DNA of 64,000 nt from Clostridium sp. BJN0013 (GCF_040939125.1 NZ_CP162495.1:1860001-1924000), one strand, 5' to 3'. Counted from the first letter of the stretch, positions 1-9,310 are shown. Numbers and translations: made by a program. The notes: generated by a model from the letters alone, not told the origin.

Positions 1-113
1 AAACTTCTTAATTCTACACTTCAAGACGAAGTTCAAGTATGCATTGACTTATTATTTAAAAATATCAATAATTATCAAATTTGTTTATGGTGAAAAATGG
101 TTAATCAACACGT

Positions 114-416
114 GTGATAAATGAACTTAAAACAGATATAAATGAACTTAAAACAGATATAAATGAACTTAAAACAGATGTAAATGGATTTAAAGTGGAT
201 GTAACCGCACTTAAAAGCCAAGTATCTGAAAATACTCAAATATTGAAAGCATTGGAACATAAGATAGATGTACTAAAAGCGGAACAGGAAAAATCAAATA
301 ATGATATAGCACATATTCAAGGAGATATAATGGCACTAAGAAAAGATATAAGCAATGTGGAAATAATTACTTCTAGCAACTGGAATGATATTGCAAAACT
401 TAAAGCTGCAAAATAA
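114..416 (+). CDS. Small coiled-coil protein with N-terminal 7-residue repeats
   Basis: This is a 100-residue, lysine- and glutamate-rich, almost wholly helical protein with no cysteines and no membrane segment. Its N-terminus is built from three identical 21-bp direct repeats (117-179), each coding for INELKTD, followed by a fourth diverged copy. Because the repeat is exactly seven codons, each copy adds one heptad of a coiled coil. The GTG start at 114 is the best in-frame start, but I see no strong ribosome binding site before it, so it may be the surviving 3' part of a longer gene. Similar short coiled-coil ORFs are common in clostridia. I do not recognise a function. Confidence 0.5.
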   Translation: MINELKTDINELKTDINELKTDVNGFKVDVTALKSQVSENTQILKALEHKIDVLKAEQEKSNNDIAHIQGDIMALRKDISNVEIITSSNWNDIAKLKAAK

Positions 417-615
417 GTAAAGAGTACAGAGAATTAGGAAATAAACAGAGATATAGATAATATACTGAAGAAACTAAAATAAATGTTGGGAACATGCCTG
501 GATCTGTGTAAATTAAACCTGGGTACGTTCGCACAAGGTCAGTGAAAATAATTATGTGTATTCTCTTCCTGGCAGAACATATGCGACAAACCTCAGTGGT
601 TCCAGGACAGAGTCC

Positions 616-1110
616 CTATTTCGCTGAGTAGTATGTAAGCTGGTTTATAACAAGATCCCAATTTGCATAGCTGCGAGTCCATTTCTTGCTTATTTTCTGT
701 GTGGCAAGGTACAACATTTTCATGAGACTCTCATCATTTGGAAATATAAGTTTAGCTTTAGTTATTTTCCTGAACTGACTATTAAGACTCTCTATGACAT
801 TTGTAGTATACATAATCTTACGGATATAATCAGGAAATATGAAGAAAGTTGCAAGGTTAGCCCAGTTGTCTTCCCAACTTTTTTAGCATTCGGGTATTTA
901 CTTTCCCATTTTTCTGTTGCATCCATGAGATTCTCAAGTGCAGCATCTTCATTTACTGCACCATAGACAGCTTTTAGGTCTTTTGCAAATGCCTTTTTAT
1001 CCTTAATATGGTATATATTTCATATTGCTTCTCAGCTGATGGATTATACATCTCTGGATTTTGGCAAAAGGATATACAGCTCCTATTGCCTCTTTAAATC
1101 CATAGTCCAG
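616..1110 (-). pseudogene. IS256-family (mutator-type) transposase remnant
   Basis: The intact C-terminal 65 residues contain YTTNVIESLNSQFRKITK followed by FPNDESLMKMLYLA and ISKKWTRSYANWDLVINQL, the characteristic end of IS256-family transposases. Upstream on the same strand the homology continues in other frames (DKKAFAKDLKAVYGAV, then DAALENLMDATEKWESKYPNAKK near 880-1000, and a stretch like the family's DGLKGF motif near 1080-1100). The gene therefore carries several frameshifts and has lost its N-terminal half. A GGACAGAGTCCC-type inverted-repeat end appears at about 607-618. It is an inactive relic. Confidence 0.85.
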
Positions 1111-1609
1111 AGCATATGTATATAGACAGCAGTTTGGAACCTTTGTAAATTAATGAATTACAAAAATTTAAAGACAATTAAACATAATCTATAATCACAT
1201 CTTTTAAAACAAAATTATTAATTACATGTTGTTAAATATTTAAATATATTGATTTGAAAAAGTAAAAGTGTTAGAATTGTAATGAACAATAAACGACTAG
1301 TAGAATAATATTCACTATTCTACATGATTATTAAAAGTGATATCGTGACTGGCGAGGTAAAATTGAGACAATATCAACAAAAGCAGAAATTACTGCCAAG
1401 CGACAGGAGGTATTAAAATCTCATACTTCTAGTGATATATTAAATGATGCAGATGATTTTATAGTTTTTTATTTATAACTCATGGATTATTTTAGATAAG
1501 GTTAGTTGAAAATGTTCTTAAATTAGTGAATACAATTTACTTTGATTTAAATAATAAAGTTGGATCAATGTTTCAATCATATATATGTTTAAAATAGTAA
1601 AATATATAT
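1111..1609. other. Intergenic DNA without a recognisable gene
   Basis: This stretch is very AT-rich. It holds an 8-bp inverted repeat (GTAGAATA at 1300-1307, TATTCTAC at 1316-1323) and short coding-like scraps near 1345-1470 that are broken by stops. I see no intact gene or RNA. Confidence 0.5.
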
Positions 1610-1819
1610 ATGCAAGGAATGAATAGTATGAGAGTTTTGCTCACACCAATGTCAGCGATGGTAAAAACAAAAGGACCTTTTTCAAGAACAGTATTATTAG
1701 CAAATGAATTTATTAAGAGAGGTCATAAAGTAGCGTTATGTGCACCAGAAGATCCGAATTATCATAGTATAGAAAATATAAAAAATTATTATGGCCCTAT
1801 TCCTTCATTTGGAAAATAA
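1610..1819 (+). pseudogene. N-terminal fragment of a UGT/MGT-type glycosyltransferase
   Basis: The first 69 residues (MRVLLTPMSAMVKTKGPFSRTVLLANEFIKRGHKVALCAPED) look like the N-terminal Rossmann lobe of a GT-B glycosyltransferase of the MGT/UGT type: beta strand, glycine-rich loop, then a helix ending in the usual RGHKV. A full enzyme has about 400 residues, so over 80 percent is missing. The reading frame stops at 1819, exactly where it runs into a MarR-like fragment in another frame, so a deletion has joined two unrelated genes. Confidence 0.5.
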
Positions 1820-1991
1820 CAAAAAAGAAATTTATTATACATTGACTGCTGAAGGAAAAAAAGCTTTTCAGATACACAGAGAACTTCATGAAATTGAGAA
1901 TAGAAAATTTGTAAATATGTTGAGTAAGTATAATAATGAAAAGTTGAATATAATTAATAAATTTTTAGATGACCTTATGAATAATTTATAG
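1803..1991 (+). pseudogene. C-terminal fragment of a MarR-family regulator
   Basis: Translation from about 1803 gives LENNKKEIYYTLTAEGKKAF followed by a long charged helix. That is the typical end of a MarR-type winged-helix regulator: the wing strand reading KKEIYYTLTAEGKKA, then the dimerisation helix. The HTH-bearing N-terminal part is absent. It is fused at its 5' side to the glycosyltransferase fragment in another frame. The nominal ATG at 1791 belongs to the other gene's sequence and is probably not used. Confidence 0.5.
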
Positions 1992-2361
1992 GATAGTTTG
2001 TTGAACAACTGTATATTTATAGAAATTCGTAATAATATCAAATGTTTTGTTTATGATGGAATGAGTAAAAGTGGAACTGTAGGACAGATGAGAAAAAATA
2101 TTACTTGAATGCATTATCTACACTGAAGCTAATACTTGCTTGAAACTGGATATAAAGCATTAAAATTCCAAAATGTAAGTATAGACGTATTGGTATACTA
2201 TTATATTCTTTATTTAATGACATATAATCTGATAACACTGAGGTAATACTACTATTACCAACAATTCAGAAGAAGTTATACTAGAAAAAATGGGGAATGA
2301 ATTATTGAATATTTTTGGTTAAATAAAATTTTCAGCATATTGTTTAAGAAAATATAAAAAT
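1992..2361. other. Decayed intergenic DNA
   Basis: No ORF of useful length and no RNA structure that I recognise. Short peptide-like scraps interrupted by stops suggest decayed genes, in keeping with the fragments on both sides. Confidence 0.4.
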
Positions 2362-2401
2362 AGCACCTGATTTTGCAGAAATCACGCAAATGGTAGGTGC
2401 T
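2362..2401 (-). terminator. Probable rho-independent terminator of the efflux operon
   Basis: AGCACCT (2362-2368) pairs with AGGTGCT (2395-2401), and further pairing is possible inside the loop. Read on the minus strand, the stem is followed by ATTTTTAT. It lies about 65 bases beyond the last minus-strand reading frame, so it would end the operon that starts at 6281. Confidence 0.55.
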
Positions 2402-2468
2402 TTATGATGATTATATTTTCAGATTTATCCACATAAACTGTCACTTCATAAAAGGAGTTTACCATCTT

Positions 2469-2678
2469 TTATGTGTTACCTTCCGTTATCAATTGATCAA
2501 TAGAAAAAGTGACTTTATATTTATTGCCATCTACCTTTCTTACATTCCAGATTCCCACGTCATTAACTGCTGAAGACGTTGGCATGTCCCTACAATTGGT
2601 TAGATACCATTTGAGATTTTCTGTTCGCTTATCTATGAAATCCTGTTGTAATTTATCTTTGTAGTGATTTGAAGGCAT
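2469..2678 (-). pseudogene. Fragment resembling the C-terminus of TcpC/Orf13-type conjugation proteins
   Basis: This 69-residue frame ends in VGIWNVRKVDGNKYKVTFSI. Just beyond its stop, another frame reads FYEVTVYVDKSENIIIIK. That order (IWN..V.GNKYKVTFS, then VTVYVD..GN) resembles the end of the NTF2-like C-terminal domain of TcpC/Tn916 Orf13-type conjugation proteins, with a frameshift between the parts. The rest of such a protein is missing and no other conjugation gene is nearby. The assignment is tentative; it could instead be a small uncharacterised protein. Confidence 0.3.
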
Positions 2679-2719
2679 ATATTTTTTGCATATGTACCTT
2701 CAAAAAATTATAATATTTA

Positions 2720-3922
2720 TTACTTATTCATGACAAGTTTTTTTGCTGCAGAATTTTTTTCCTTATATGATGTTTTCTCATTTTGATGCTTCTTGAAAAT
2801 AATTGAAGCGCTATAGGATAAAATTCCAACAGGAAGCCAAAATAATGTGTAGTAAAGTTCGTTTTTTATATAGGGGAATATGATGTTCCATCTAATGCCC
2901 TTTAGATTTAAGTATTTTAGGGGAAGTGCCACATCCATAAATGGCCATAAATTTTGTACAGCCATTACAAGTGGTTTTGGCATCATATATTCTGGCCATG
3001 GAACACCGGACGTAAGCATTATAGAAATATATACCATGCCATATATTTCTATAAAATAAATGGGGTTTTCTATAATAGATGAAAAAACAAGTCCCATTGC
3101 TGTAAGATTTATAAGGAATATAAACATCAATATAAAATATGCCAATATACTACCGCGCATAGGAACATCAAATAACTTGTCTACCGCACATAAACCAATA
3201 AAACTTGAGACTATGAATATACACATGATAATAAGTATTCTAGCTGAAAATATGGCTATATCTTTCAGACCTTGTTTTGAATTAATTTTTATAAGAGCAA
3301 ATCTGGATTTTTCTTTTATTAACAGAGGTACCAAAAAATCTGCGAAGAAAAACAGCTGAACCGTAAGTGGCATGACAGTATAAACCAAATATTTCATATA
3401 ACTTAATTGAGGTTCATATAATATACGTTCTGAAAATGAAAAAGAAAGTAAAGTTTGTTTTGCAGTGTAAGGCAGCATGTTATTTCCCTGAAGTACATTT
3501 AGCTGAAATCCTGCATTGATGGTGCCAAGTACTGTACTTACATAGCCTAGAATATTGTTCCCGATGACCATATTGCTACCATCTATAAGGATTAAAACAC
3601 TAGGAGATTTCATTTCAATGGCTTTTTTATTGAAATCTTTTGGGATTATTATGCCACCGTTGACCTTTTTTTCTTTTATGAATTGTTTTAGATTATTCTC
3701 AGAATCTGTATAATAACTTATTTTTAGACCTGGATTATTTTTAAGTTGCTGGACGATGTTTTGAGATAAAGTGGAGTTATCCAGATCTACAATTCCAAAT
3801 GGAATGTTCTGTACGTATATTTTGCTGAAAACAAAACATATACCTATTATGCCAATAATAGGTATTAAAGCAGATTTTAAAATTGAATTTTTGTCTCTTT
3901 TTAAAAATTTCAAAAATCCCAT
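2720..3922 (-). CDS. ABC-2 type permease, second of a pair
   Basis: This 400-residue membrane protein has one N-terminal membrane helix (about residues 14-34), a large extracytoplasmic domain (about 40-195) carrying the family stretch FGIVDLDNSTLSQNIV and IIPKDFNKKAI, and five or six C-terminal helices. This is the ABC2_membrane_3 (YhhJ/YbhR/YbhS) architecture. The start follows a perfect AGGAGG. It is the last gene of the operon after the adaptor and the first permease, to which it is clearly paralogous. Together they should form the membrane channel of an exporter for hydrophobic compounds, but no ATP-binding subunit is encoded in the operon. Substrate unknown. Confidence 0.8.
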   Translation of the reverse strand: MGFLKFLKRDKNSILKSALIPIIGIIGICFVFSKIYVQNIPFGIVDLDNSTLSQNIVQQLKNNPGLKISYYTDSENNLKQFIKEKKVNGGIIIPKDFNKKAIEMKSPSVLILIDGSNMVIGNNILGYVSTVLGTINAGFQLNVLQGNNMLPYTAKQTLLSFSFSERILYEPQLSYMKYLVYTVMPLTVQLFFFADFLVPLLIKEKSRFALIKINSKQGLKDIAIFSARILIIMCIFIVSSFIGLCAVDKLFDVPMRGSILAYFILMFIFLINLTAMGLVFSSIIENPIYFIEIYGMVYISIMLTSGVPWPEYMMPKPLVMAVQNLWPFMDVALPLKYLNLKGIRWNIIFPYIKNELYYTLFWLPVGILSYSASIIFKKHQNEKTSYKEKNSAAKKLVMNK

Positions 3923-3949
3923 TTTAGTATTACCTCCTTTTATTCTGTA

Positions 3950-5116
3950 TCAATTTAGTTTATGATTTGGTATATGTCTCCGTATGTTTTTGATATGATT
4001 GTTTTTATTTTTTAACATATATGCAGCTAGTGTAGCAATCCACATTATATATACGAATTTTAAGAGCCATAGTATATCTGATGATACATCACTTAAATTT
4101 AAGCCTATAAGAGATAAATCTCTCATTGGAATTGCATAGTACAAAAATGGAATATATTTTGATATAGTAGAGAATACATCAGGCATTGCTAGCACAGGAT
4201 ACGTATACCCTGCCAAAAGTAGTGTGGCTGCTACCGTTATACATAGGGTACATGCTTCTAATTTGTTCTTGCTTAAAATTCCTATAAAAATACCCACATT
4301 TGTCATGCCAATGCTAAATAAAATAGTTAAAATAGCAGCTGCAATAGTAGAGCCTCTATAGGGATAGTTGAAATATTTCATTTGGATACCTATGCTTAAA
4401 AAAATAGATATGGAAGCTATAATGGCTGAAAAAATACCTTTCATCCATATTTTAAGGTATCCTTTTTTTCCGTGTGCCATGATAATTCCCAACATTACCA
4501 TAGCTATTTGAACAGTATTTAGCAACATTCCCTGAATCATAAAATTTGGAGTACTTTTAACCGAATTACCAATAAATCTATAGGTATAATTTATTGGCAC
4601 AATATCGTTTTTAACCACTTCTGGCATGATTCCAAGTTTACCTTCTGCTATGTTTATTAGATATCCAGCCTTAATGGTGCCTAATATTTCAGAAATTGTT
4701 CCTTTTGTGGTACCAACAGCTGACATTTGAGAGCCATCGTAGATTACAAGTATTCTGGGTGAGTTACTGTTGACTAGATCCTTTGAGAATCCTTTAGGAA
4801 TTATTATGCCAACGGATACATCGCCTCTCTCTATTGATGATTTGACATCATCATCATAATTACTATAGTTAGTCACATTAAAAGATTCATTTGTCTTTAT
4901 CTGATAAACTAAGTTTCGGCTTAAAGTGGAGTTATCGTGATCCACGATTATAGCAGGTACACGGCTGATTTTTTGACCGCTAAATTCATATCCAAAAATA
5001 AAGCTAATACAGGATGGTAATAAAAGGATAAGAACAATAGAAATTATTTCTTCTTTGAAATTTTTCATCAGGTATTTCCAGAATAAAGCCATTTTTTTTC
5101 TCATATCAGGTTTCAC
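3950..5116 (-). CDS. ABC-2 type permease, first of a pair
   Basis: The protein has the same plan as its neighbour: an N-terminal helix at roughly residues 20-40, an external domain with AIIVDHDNSTLSRNLVYQI and VSVGIIIPKGFSKDLV, and a C-terminal block of about five helices. I place the start at GTG 5116, one base past the stop of the adaptor gene, because GGAAAG lies six bases upstream. The longer frame from 5137 would overlap the adaptor. The adaptor-permease-permease order matches YbhGFSR/EmrA-like exporters, apart from the missing ATPase. Confidence 0.8.
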   Translation of the reverse strand: MKPDMRKKMALFWKYLMKNFKEEIISIVLILLLPSCISFIFGYEFSGQKISRVPAIIVDHDNSTLSRNLVYQIKTNESFNVTNYSNYDDDVKSSIERGDVSVGIIIPKGFSKDLVNSNSPRILVIYDGSQMSAVGTTKGTISEILGTIKAGYLINIAEGKLGIMPEVVKNDIVPINYTYRFIGNSVKSTPNFMIQGMLLNTVQIAMVMLGIIMAHGKKGYLKIWMKGIFSAIIASISIFLSIGIQMKYFNYPYRGSTIAAAILTILFSIGMTNVGIFIGILSKNKLEACTLCITVAATLLLAGYTYPVLAMPDVFSTISKYIPFLYYAIPMRDLSLIGLNLSDVSSDILWLLKFVYIMWIATLAAYMLKNKNNHIKNIRRHIPNHKLN

Positions 5117-5117
5117 T

Positions 5118-6281
5118 TCACTTTCCAAAATCCACAAAAGTTGTCATTCCATCATGTAGAGGTTTGTTCATATTTGTAAACTCAACTTTGACTCCATAGG
5201 ACAATATATCAAAATCCCCATTATCATTTGTAGCTCTTTTAACTGCGAAATCAGCATTTTGGTTGATTTTTACCACTTTACCGCTGAAGGTTTTATTGGA
5301 ATAGGCAGGAACTCTTATAGAAACTTTTTGACCCAGCTTAACTTTTGAGAGATCCGTTTCTTTTACATTGCATGTTATTGAAGGTGAGGTCGTGCTTGTA
5401 AGTACCACTATTGGCATTCCTGTGGATACAAGTTCTCCACTTTCTACATTTAACTGAGTAACTATTCCATCTGATGGTGCTTTTATTGTAGCATTATTAA
5501 TGTTGACATTTACACCTTCAAGAGATGCTTGTGCCTGCTTAATTTGACCTTGTACAGATTCTATTGATCCATTTGACTGATCTATTTGTGCATTTGCTTG
5601 GTTCACCTGTGCATTTGCTTGATCTATCTGTGCTTTCGCTGCGGCTATATCTTCGGGCCTAGAACCATTTTTTACAGTTTCATATTTATTTTTTGCGATT
5701 TCAAGCTGTGACTGAGCGTTGTCCAAGTCAGCTTTTGGCGAATAACCACTGTTATATAGACTTTGTATTCTGTCATAAGTCTTTTGTAAAAGTTCATAGC
5801 TTGACTCTGCTGATGCTATATCTTGAGAAGTGGAACCATTTTGTGCCTTTTCCAACTGAGATGATGCTGCATTTTTTCCGGCTATTGCTGCATTCTTCCC
5901 AGCTATTGCTGCATCTTTTGTGGATTCTGCAGATTCCAACTGACCTTGTAAAGTTTGTATTTGTGCTTCAACTTGAGCTTTTTGAGCAGCTAATGAGTCG
6001 CTATTTATTTGGACTAAAACTTGTCCCTTTTTAACCTTGTCGCCTTCTTTAATTTTTATTTCTTTGATTTCTCCTCCTGTCTGAGAATTTACGTTGGTTT
6101 CAGTCATTTCTACATTGGATTGAACGATTAAATTGCCACTACTTTTTTTTACCAATTGATCTCCTGTAAGATTAGCTAATGCTTTGCCTCCTATAAATAT
6201 AACTATTATAACCGCCAAAAAAATTAATAATGGTATAATTTTGGTTCTTTTCACAAATGATATAATTTTAGTTTTTTTCAC
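5118..6281 (-). CDS. HlyD/EmrA-family membrane fusion (adaptor) protein
   Basis: The 387-residue protein has a signal-anchor helix (residues 14-34), a first biotinyl-lipoyl half (GGEIKEIKIKEGDKVKKGQVLVQI), and a long alpha-helical hairpin of about residues 95-255 rich in A, Q and N. The second lipoyl half follows (IKAPSDGIVTQLNVESGELV), then a beta-barrel with SITCNVKETDLSKVKLGQKV. The hairpin contains tandem heptad-like repeats (AAIAGKNAAIAGKNAA and QANAQVNQANAQID). In family members this protein links an inner-membrane pump to the cell exterior. It starts at a GTG behind AAAGGAGAA and heads the operon that diverges from the TetR gene. Confidence 0.85.
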   Translation of the reverse strand: MKKTKIISFVKRTKIIPLLIFLAVIIVIFIGGKALANLTGDQLVKKSSGNLIVQSNVEMTETNVNSQTGGEIKEIKIKEGDKVKKGQVLVQINSDSLAAQKAQVEAQIQTLQGQLESAESTKDAAIAGKNAAIAGKNAASSQLEKAQNGSTSQDIASAESSYELLQKTYDRIQSLYNSGYSPKADLDNAQSQLEIAKNKYETVKNGSRPEDIAAAKAQIDQANAQVNQANAQIDQSNGSIESVQGQIKQAQASLEGVNVNINNATIKAPSDGIVTQLNVESGELVSTGMPIVVLTSTTSPSITCNVKETDLSKVKLGQKVSIRVPAYSNKTFSGKVVKINQNADFAVKRATNDNGDFDILSYGVKVEFTNMNKPLHDGMTTFVDFGK

Positions 6282-6563
6282 AATAATTCTCCTTTCAAAA
6301 AAACTAGATATATAACTTAGATATAGCTATTTCATTTTTTTAAAGTTAAAAATAAATAGAATAATGTATAAATGATATTTTAACTAAAATTAATATATAA
6401 AATCATATTGACTATACTCTATATTAAATATTGCCTTTTCCTATGACGTATTATATTATTATTACTATTAGGTATCAATAACCAATTTTTGAAGAAATGA
6501 GGTATAATGCATAAAATATATTATTTTGTGTATTATGTCTTATGAAAATAGGAGAGTGATAGT
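6282..6563. promoter_or_regulatory. Divergent control region between efflux operon and TetR gene
   Basis: These 282 AT-rich bases separate two divergently transcribed units. A good -10 box TATAAT lies at 6503-6508 for the rightward TetR transcript, though I see no clear -35. By analogy with other TetR/efflux pairs, the operator should lie here. I could not single out a convincing palindrome. Confidence 0.4.
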
Positions 6564-7148
6564 GTGAATGCGGAAAATAAGGATCGCAGAATACGAAGAA
6601 CAGAAAAATTAATAAAACAGGGCCTTTGTGAGATGATAAAGAAAAAATCACTAAAAGATATTACTGTAAAGGATATTACTGATGTAGCAGATTTAAATAG
6701 ACGTACGTTTTATCTCCATTATAAAGATATTTATGATTTGTTAGAACAAATAGAAAAGAATTTAATAAAAGAATTTAAGGAGTTATTGGAAAATTGTCAT
6801 CCAATTATGTTTCATGATTCAGCTTATAGATGTGTAGAAGTATTGTTGCAGCACGTTTATGATAATTTAAATCTTTTAAAAGTAATAGTTACCAATAATA
6901 CCAATATTCTAGATAAGTTAATGAATATTGCTATTTCATATGCTTTAAATTCATCATCGGATATTTATAAAGATGATGATGAAAATGTAAAATATGCTTT
7001 TGTGTTTATAATATTTGGTACAATAGGTATTGTAAAAAAATGGATTGATGATGGGACAAACATTTCTCCTCATCAGATGTCTATTATGATAAATGATTTT
7101 ATCGCACATGGATTAACTTCTATTAGATTAAAGAAGAGTTTGCTATAA
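6564..7148 (+). CDS. TetR/AcrR-family regulator, probable repressor of the adjacent efflux operon
   Basis: The protein has 194 residues. Its N-terminal HTH reads RRTEKLIKQGLCEMIKKKSLKDITVKDITDVADLNRRTFYLHYKDIYDLLEQIE in outline, a textbook TetR helix-turn-helix (about residues 8-60). The C-terminal ligand/dimer domain resembles the TetR_C group found near YhgE/ABC-2 exporters. The GTG start follows GGAGAGTGAT. It is transcribed away from the HlyD-permease operon, the standard layout for local repression relieved by a transported compound. A strong terminator follows. Confidence 0.8.
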   Translation: MNAENKDRRIRRTEKLIKQGLCEMIKKKSLKDITVKDITDVADLNRRTFYLHYKDIYDLLEQIEKNLIKEFKELLENCHPIMFHDSAYRCVEVLLQHVYDNLNLLKVIVTNNTNILDKLMNIAISYALNSSSDIYKDDDENVKYAFVFIIFGTIGIVKKWIDDGTNISPHQMSIMINDFIAHGLTSIRLKKSLL

Positions 7149-7228
7149 ACTATTAAGTGTAGATTTGTATTTTACACGCTCTCAAATATCAGTTATTATT
7201 TCAAATTAATTTAACCACTAGAATGAAA

Positions 7229-7281
7229 AAAGGATAAAAGAATATGAGAAATATATCTAACATTCTTTTATCCTTTGTTTT
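7229..7281 (+). terminator. Strong rho-independent terminator after the TetR gene
   Basis: A perfect 15-bp stem (AAAGGATAAAAGAAT at 7229-7243 with its complement at 7262-7276) is followed by GTTTTTG. It ends the TetR transcript 80 bases after its stop codon. Confidence 0.8.
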
Positions 7282-7297
7282 TGATATAAAATAAGAA

Positions 7298-7963
7298 ATG
7301 GAGAAGCCACCGATCAAAGTTACTTCTCCAAATCTGAATAGAACTATAAAGATAGTTCAAACCAATAATATTATGATAATAGATTTTACAGTAAATTTCA
7401 ATAATTATGATGATAGGATTTTAAAAAATTATTCAATTATTATTTATACTTGTCCAAAGTGTGGCGCAAAACATTCCTTAACTAGACATGGCTGCTACGA
7501 AAGAAATGTCTTCCTTATTGATGAATTTGACAATATACAAGATAGAAAGATGCTTATTTTAAGGGTTAAATGCTCTTCATGTAGGAGCACTCACGCTATT
7601 TTGCCCAATGATATTATACCTTATTGTATTTATTCTTTTTCATTTATTTTAAAGGTTCTAACAGCATATTATTCTAAGCAGCATAAAGTTAAGGAAATAA
7701 GTTCGAATTTCTCTATTTCTTTTCAAGTCATTTATGTGTTTATATCAAAACTTTCATCATTTCTTAATTCTTGTAAATCTGTTTTAAGAAGCCTAAGCTC
7801 CTCCATGGCTTCTACTCTAGATGCGATAGTACCCGCAATTGCCAACTATCAATTGAATGGGAACTTTTTATACCAATATTTCTTTAACTCTCAGTGGATA
7901 TTTCTAATGCTTAAGTTTCAAAATGTTTTACCTCGTCCAATTTATATTGGGGGCTTCTACTGA
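7298..7963 (+). CDS. DUF6431-like zinc-ribbon protein of the transposon
   Basis: This 221-residue protein carries two CxxC pairs (YTCPKCGAKHSLTRHGCYER near residue 51, and VKCSSCRSTHAILPNDIIPY near residue 91) that should bind one zinc. A helical region of about 100 residues follows (FILKVLTAYYSKQHKVKEISSNFSISFQVIYVFISKL) that looks like a HTH. This zinc-ribbon plus helical arrangement is what I know as DUF6431, a family usually encoded directly upstream of such transposase/ATPase pairs in Firmicutes. The likely role is end recognition or target choice, by inference only. No good ribosome binding site precedes the ATG. Confidence 0.55.
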   Translation: MEKPPIKVTSPNLNRTIKIVQTNNIMIIDFTVNFNNYDDRILKNYSIIIYTCPKCGAKHSLTRHGCYERNVFLIDEFDNIQDRKMLILRVKCSSCRSTHAILPNDIIPYCIYSFSFILKVLTAYYSKQHKVKEISSNFSISFQVIYVFISKLSSFLNSCKSVLRSLSSSMASTLDAIVPAIANYQLNGNFLYQYFFNSQWIFLMLKFQNVLPRPIYIGGFY

Positions 7964-8055
7964 GTACTTTTTCCAACCCACATAACTCTTGAATAGAATT
8001 TGATAGCTTGTCCTGGTAATATCAAATCAAATATATTTTAAGGAGGTTTTTCATT

Positions 8056-9309
8056 GTGAAAGATAAAGGAAAACAAGCCATAGCTCTTTTTAGATTCTCT
8101 TTAATAGCTCCTTTAGTAAATGAAACTTATGAAGCTGCTTCTAAAAATCAATTTTTTAGAGATATTGCGTCTAAAGAACATACTTTACCAAATGGACATA
8201 ACATTAAAATTTCCTCTGGAACCATAAAAAAGTGGTTTCTAAATTATAAACATGGTGGTTTTGATGCACTTATACCTAAGGCGAGAGCCGATGTAGGACA
8301 ACCTAGAAATATTGATGCTAATGCTATTGCAAAAATTCATGAATTAAAAGAAAGATTACCCTATATAACAGGAAGCTTAGTTTATCAAAAGCTTATTGAA
8401 GAAGGATATGTTAAAGAGAGTAAAACTTCTTTAGCAACAGTTTTAAGATACATAAGGGAAAATAACTTGAAAAGAAGCCAATTAGCTCCTGTAGATAGAA
8501 AAGCTTATGAAATGGAGTTTGCAAACGATTGTTGGCAGTCAGACACTTCCTATGGCCCTATTATTAAGGTTACTGGACAACAAAAGAAGAAAACTTTCTT
8601 GATAAGCTTTATCGATGATGCCTCCCGGCTAATACTTCATGGTGAATTTTTTTTTCAAGACAATGCGGTGAATATGCAGACTGTATTTAAAAAAGCTGTT
8701 TCAAAATATGGAATTCCTAAAAGACTATTTGTAGATAATGGAGGAACCTATAAAAATGATCAGTTACAGCTAATTTGTGCTTCTTTAGGAATTGAGTTAA
8801 TTCATACAAAGGCTTACAGTCCAGAGTCAAAAGGTAAAATAGAAAGGTCCTTTAGAACTATAAAAGATAACTGGATGAATGGCATCAATTGGAATGATTA
8901 CACTTCGTTAGAAGCCTTAAATATAGATTTCAATAAATACTTAAATGAGAAATATATCAATTGTATTCACTCCTCTTTAAGTATAACCCCTAGAGAAAGA
9001 TATATTCAAGATATGGATAAAATGAAATTTATACCACATGAAGAATTAGATAACCATTTTCTACATCGAGTAAGTAGAAAGGTTAGTAATGACGCTACAA
9101 TTAAATTAAATTGTCTTCAATTTGAAGTTCCTGCAAAGTATATAGGGCAAAGAATTAATTTAAGGTACTCACCTATAGATTTAAATAAGGCATTCATTTT
9201 TGACAAAGACAATAATATATGCGATACAGTTTATCCATTAAAAAAGGTTGATAATTCAAAGATTAAGAGAAATGTTATAGATTATTCTAAAGTCAATGGA
9301 GGAGAATAA
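8056..9309 (+). CDS. DDE transposase (rve integrase core, TniA/IstA-like)
   Basis: The protein has 417 residues. Residues about 50-140 form an HTH-rich DNA-binding region (ISSGTIKKWFLNYKHGGFDALIPKARADVGQPR) like that of IS481 and Mu-type transposases. The catalytic core carries D163 (QSDTSYG), D227 (FVDNGG) and E263 (SKGKIERSFRT), which is a DD(35)E triad. The C-terminal part has a Mu-type beta-barrel (VSRKVSNDATIKLNCLQFEVPAKYIGQRINLRYSP). It starts at GTG behind AAGGAGG. The catalytic residues are intact, so it could be active. Confidence 0.85.
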   Translation: MKDKGKQAIALFRFSLIAPLVNETYEAASKNQFFRDIASKEHTLPNGHNIKISSGTIKKWFLNYKHGGFDALIPKARADVGQPRNIDANAIAKIHELKERLPYITGSLVYQKLIEEGYVKESKTSLATVLRYIRENNLKRSQLAPVDRKAYEMEFANDCWQSDTSYGPIIKVTGQQKKKTFLISFIDDASRLILHGEFFFQDNAVNMQTVFKKAVSKYGIPKRLFVDNGGTYKNDQLQLICASLGIELIHTKAYSPESKGKIERSFRTIKDNWMNGINWNDYTSLEALNIDFNKYLNEKYINCIHSSLSITPRERYIQDMDKMKFIPHEELDNHFLHRVSRKVSNDATIKLNCLQFEVPAKYIGQRINLRYSPIDLNKAFIFDKDNNICDTVYPLKKVDNSKIKRNVIDYSKVNGGE

Positions 9310-9310
9310 A

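Noticed and set aside
117-179. Tandem 21-bp repeats as a CRISPR-like array
   Set aside because: The units are contiguous with no spacers, and they code for an in-frame heptad repeat.
2469-2678. Evidence of an integrated conjugative element
   Set aside because: Only one short frameshifted fragment resembles a conjugation protein. No integrase, relaxase or coupling protein is present nearby.
5693-6034. Plus-strand ORF of 113 codons opposite the HlyD gene
   Set aside because: It is a shadow of the alpha-helical hairpin coding sequence, with no ribosome binding site and no recognisable protein.
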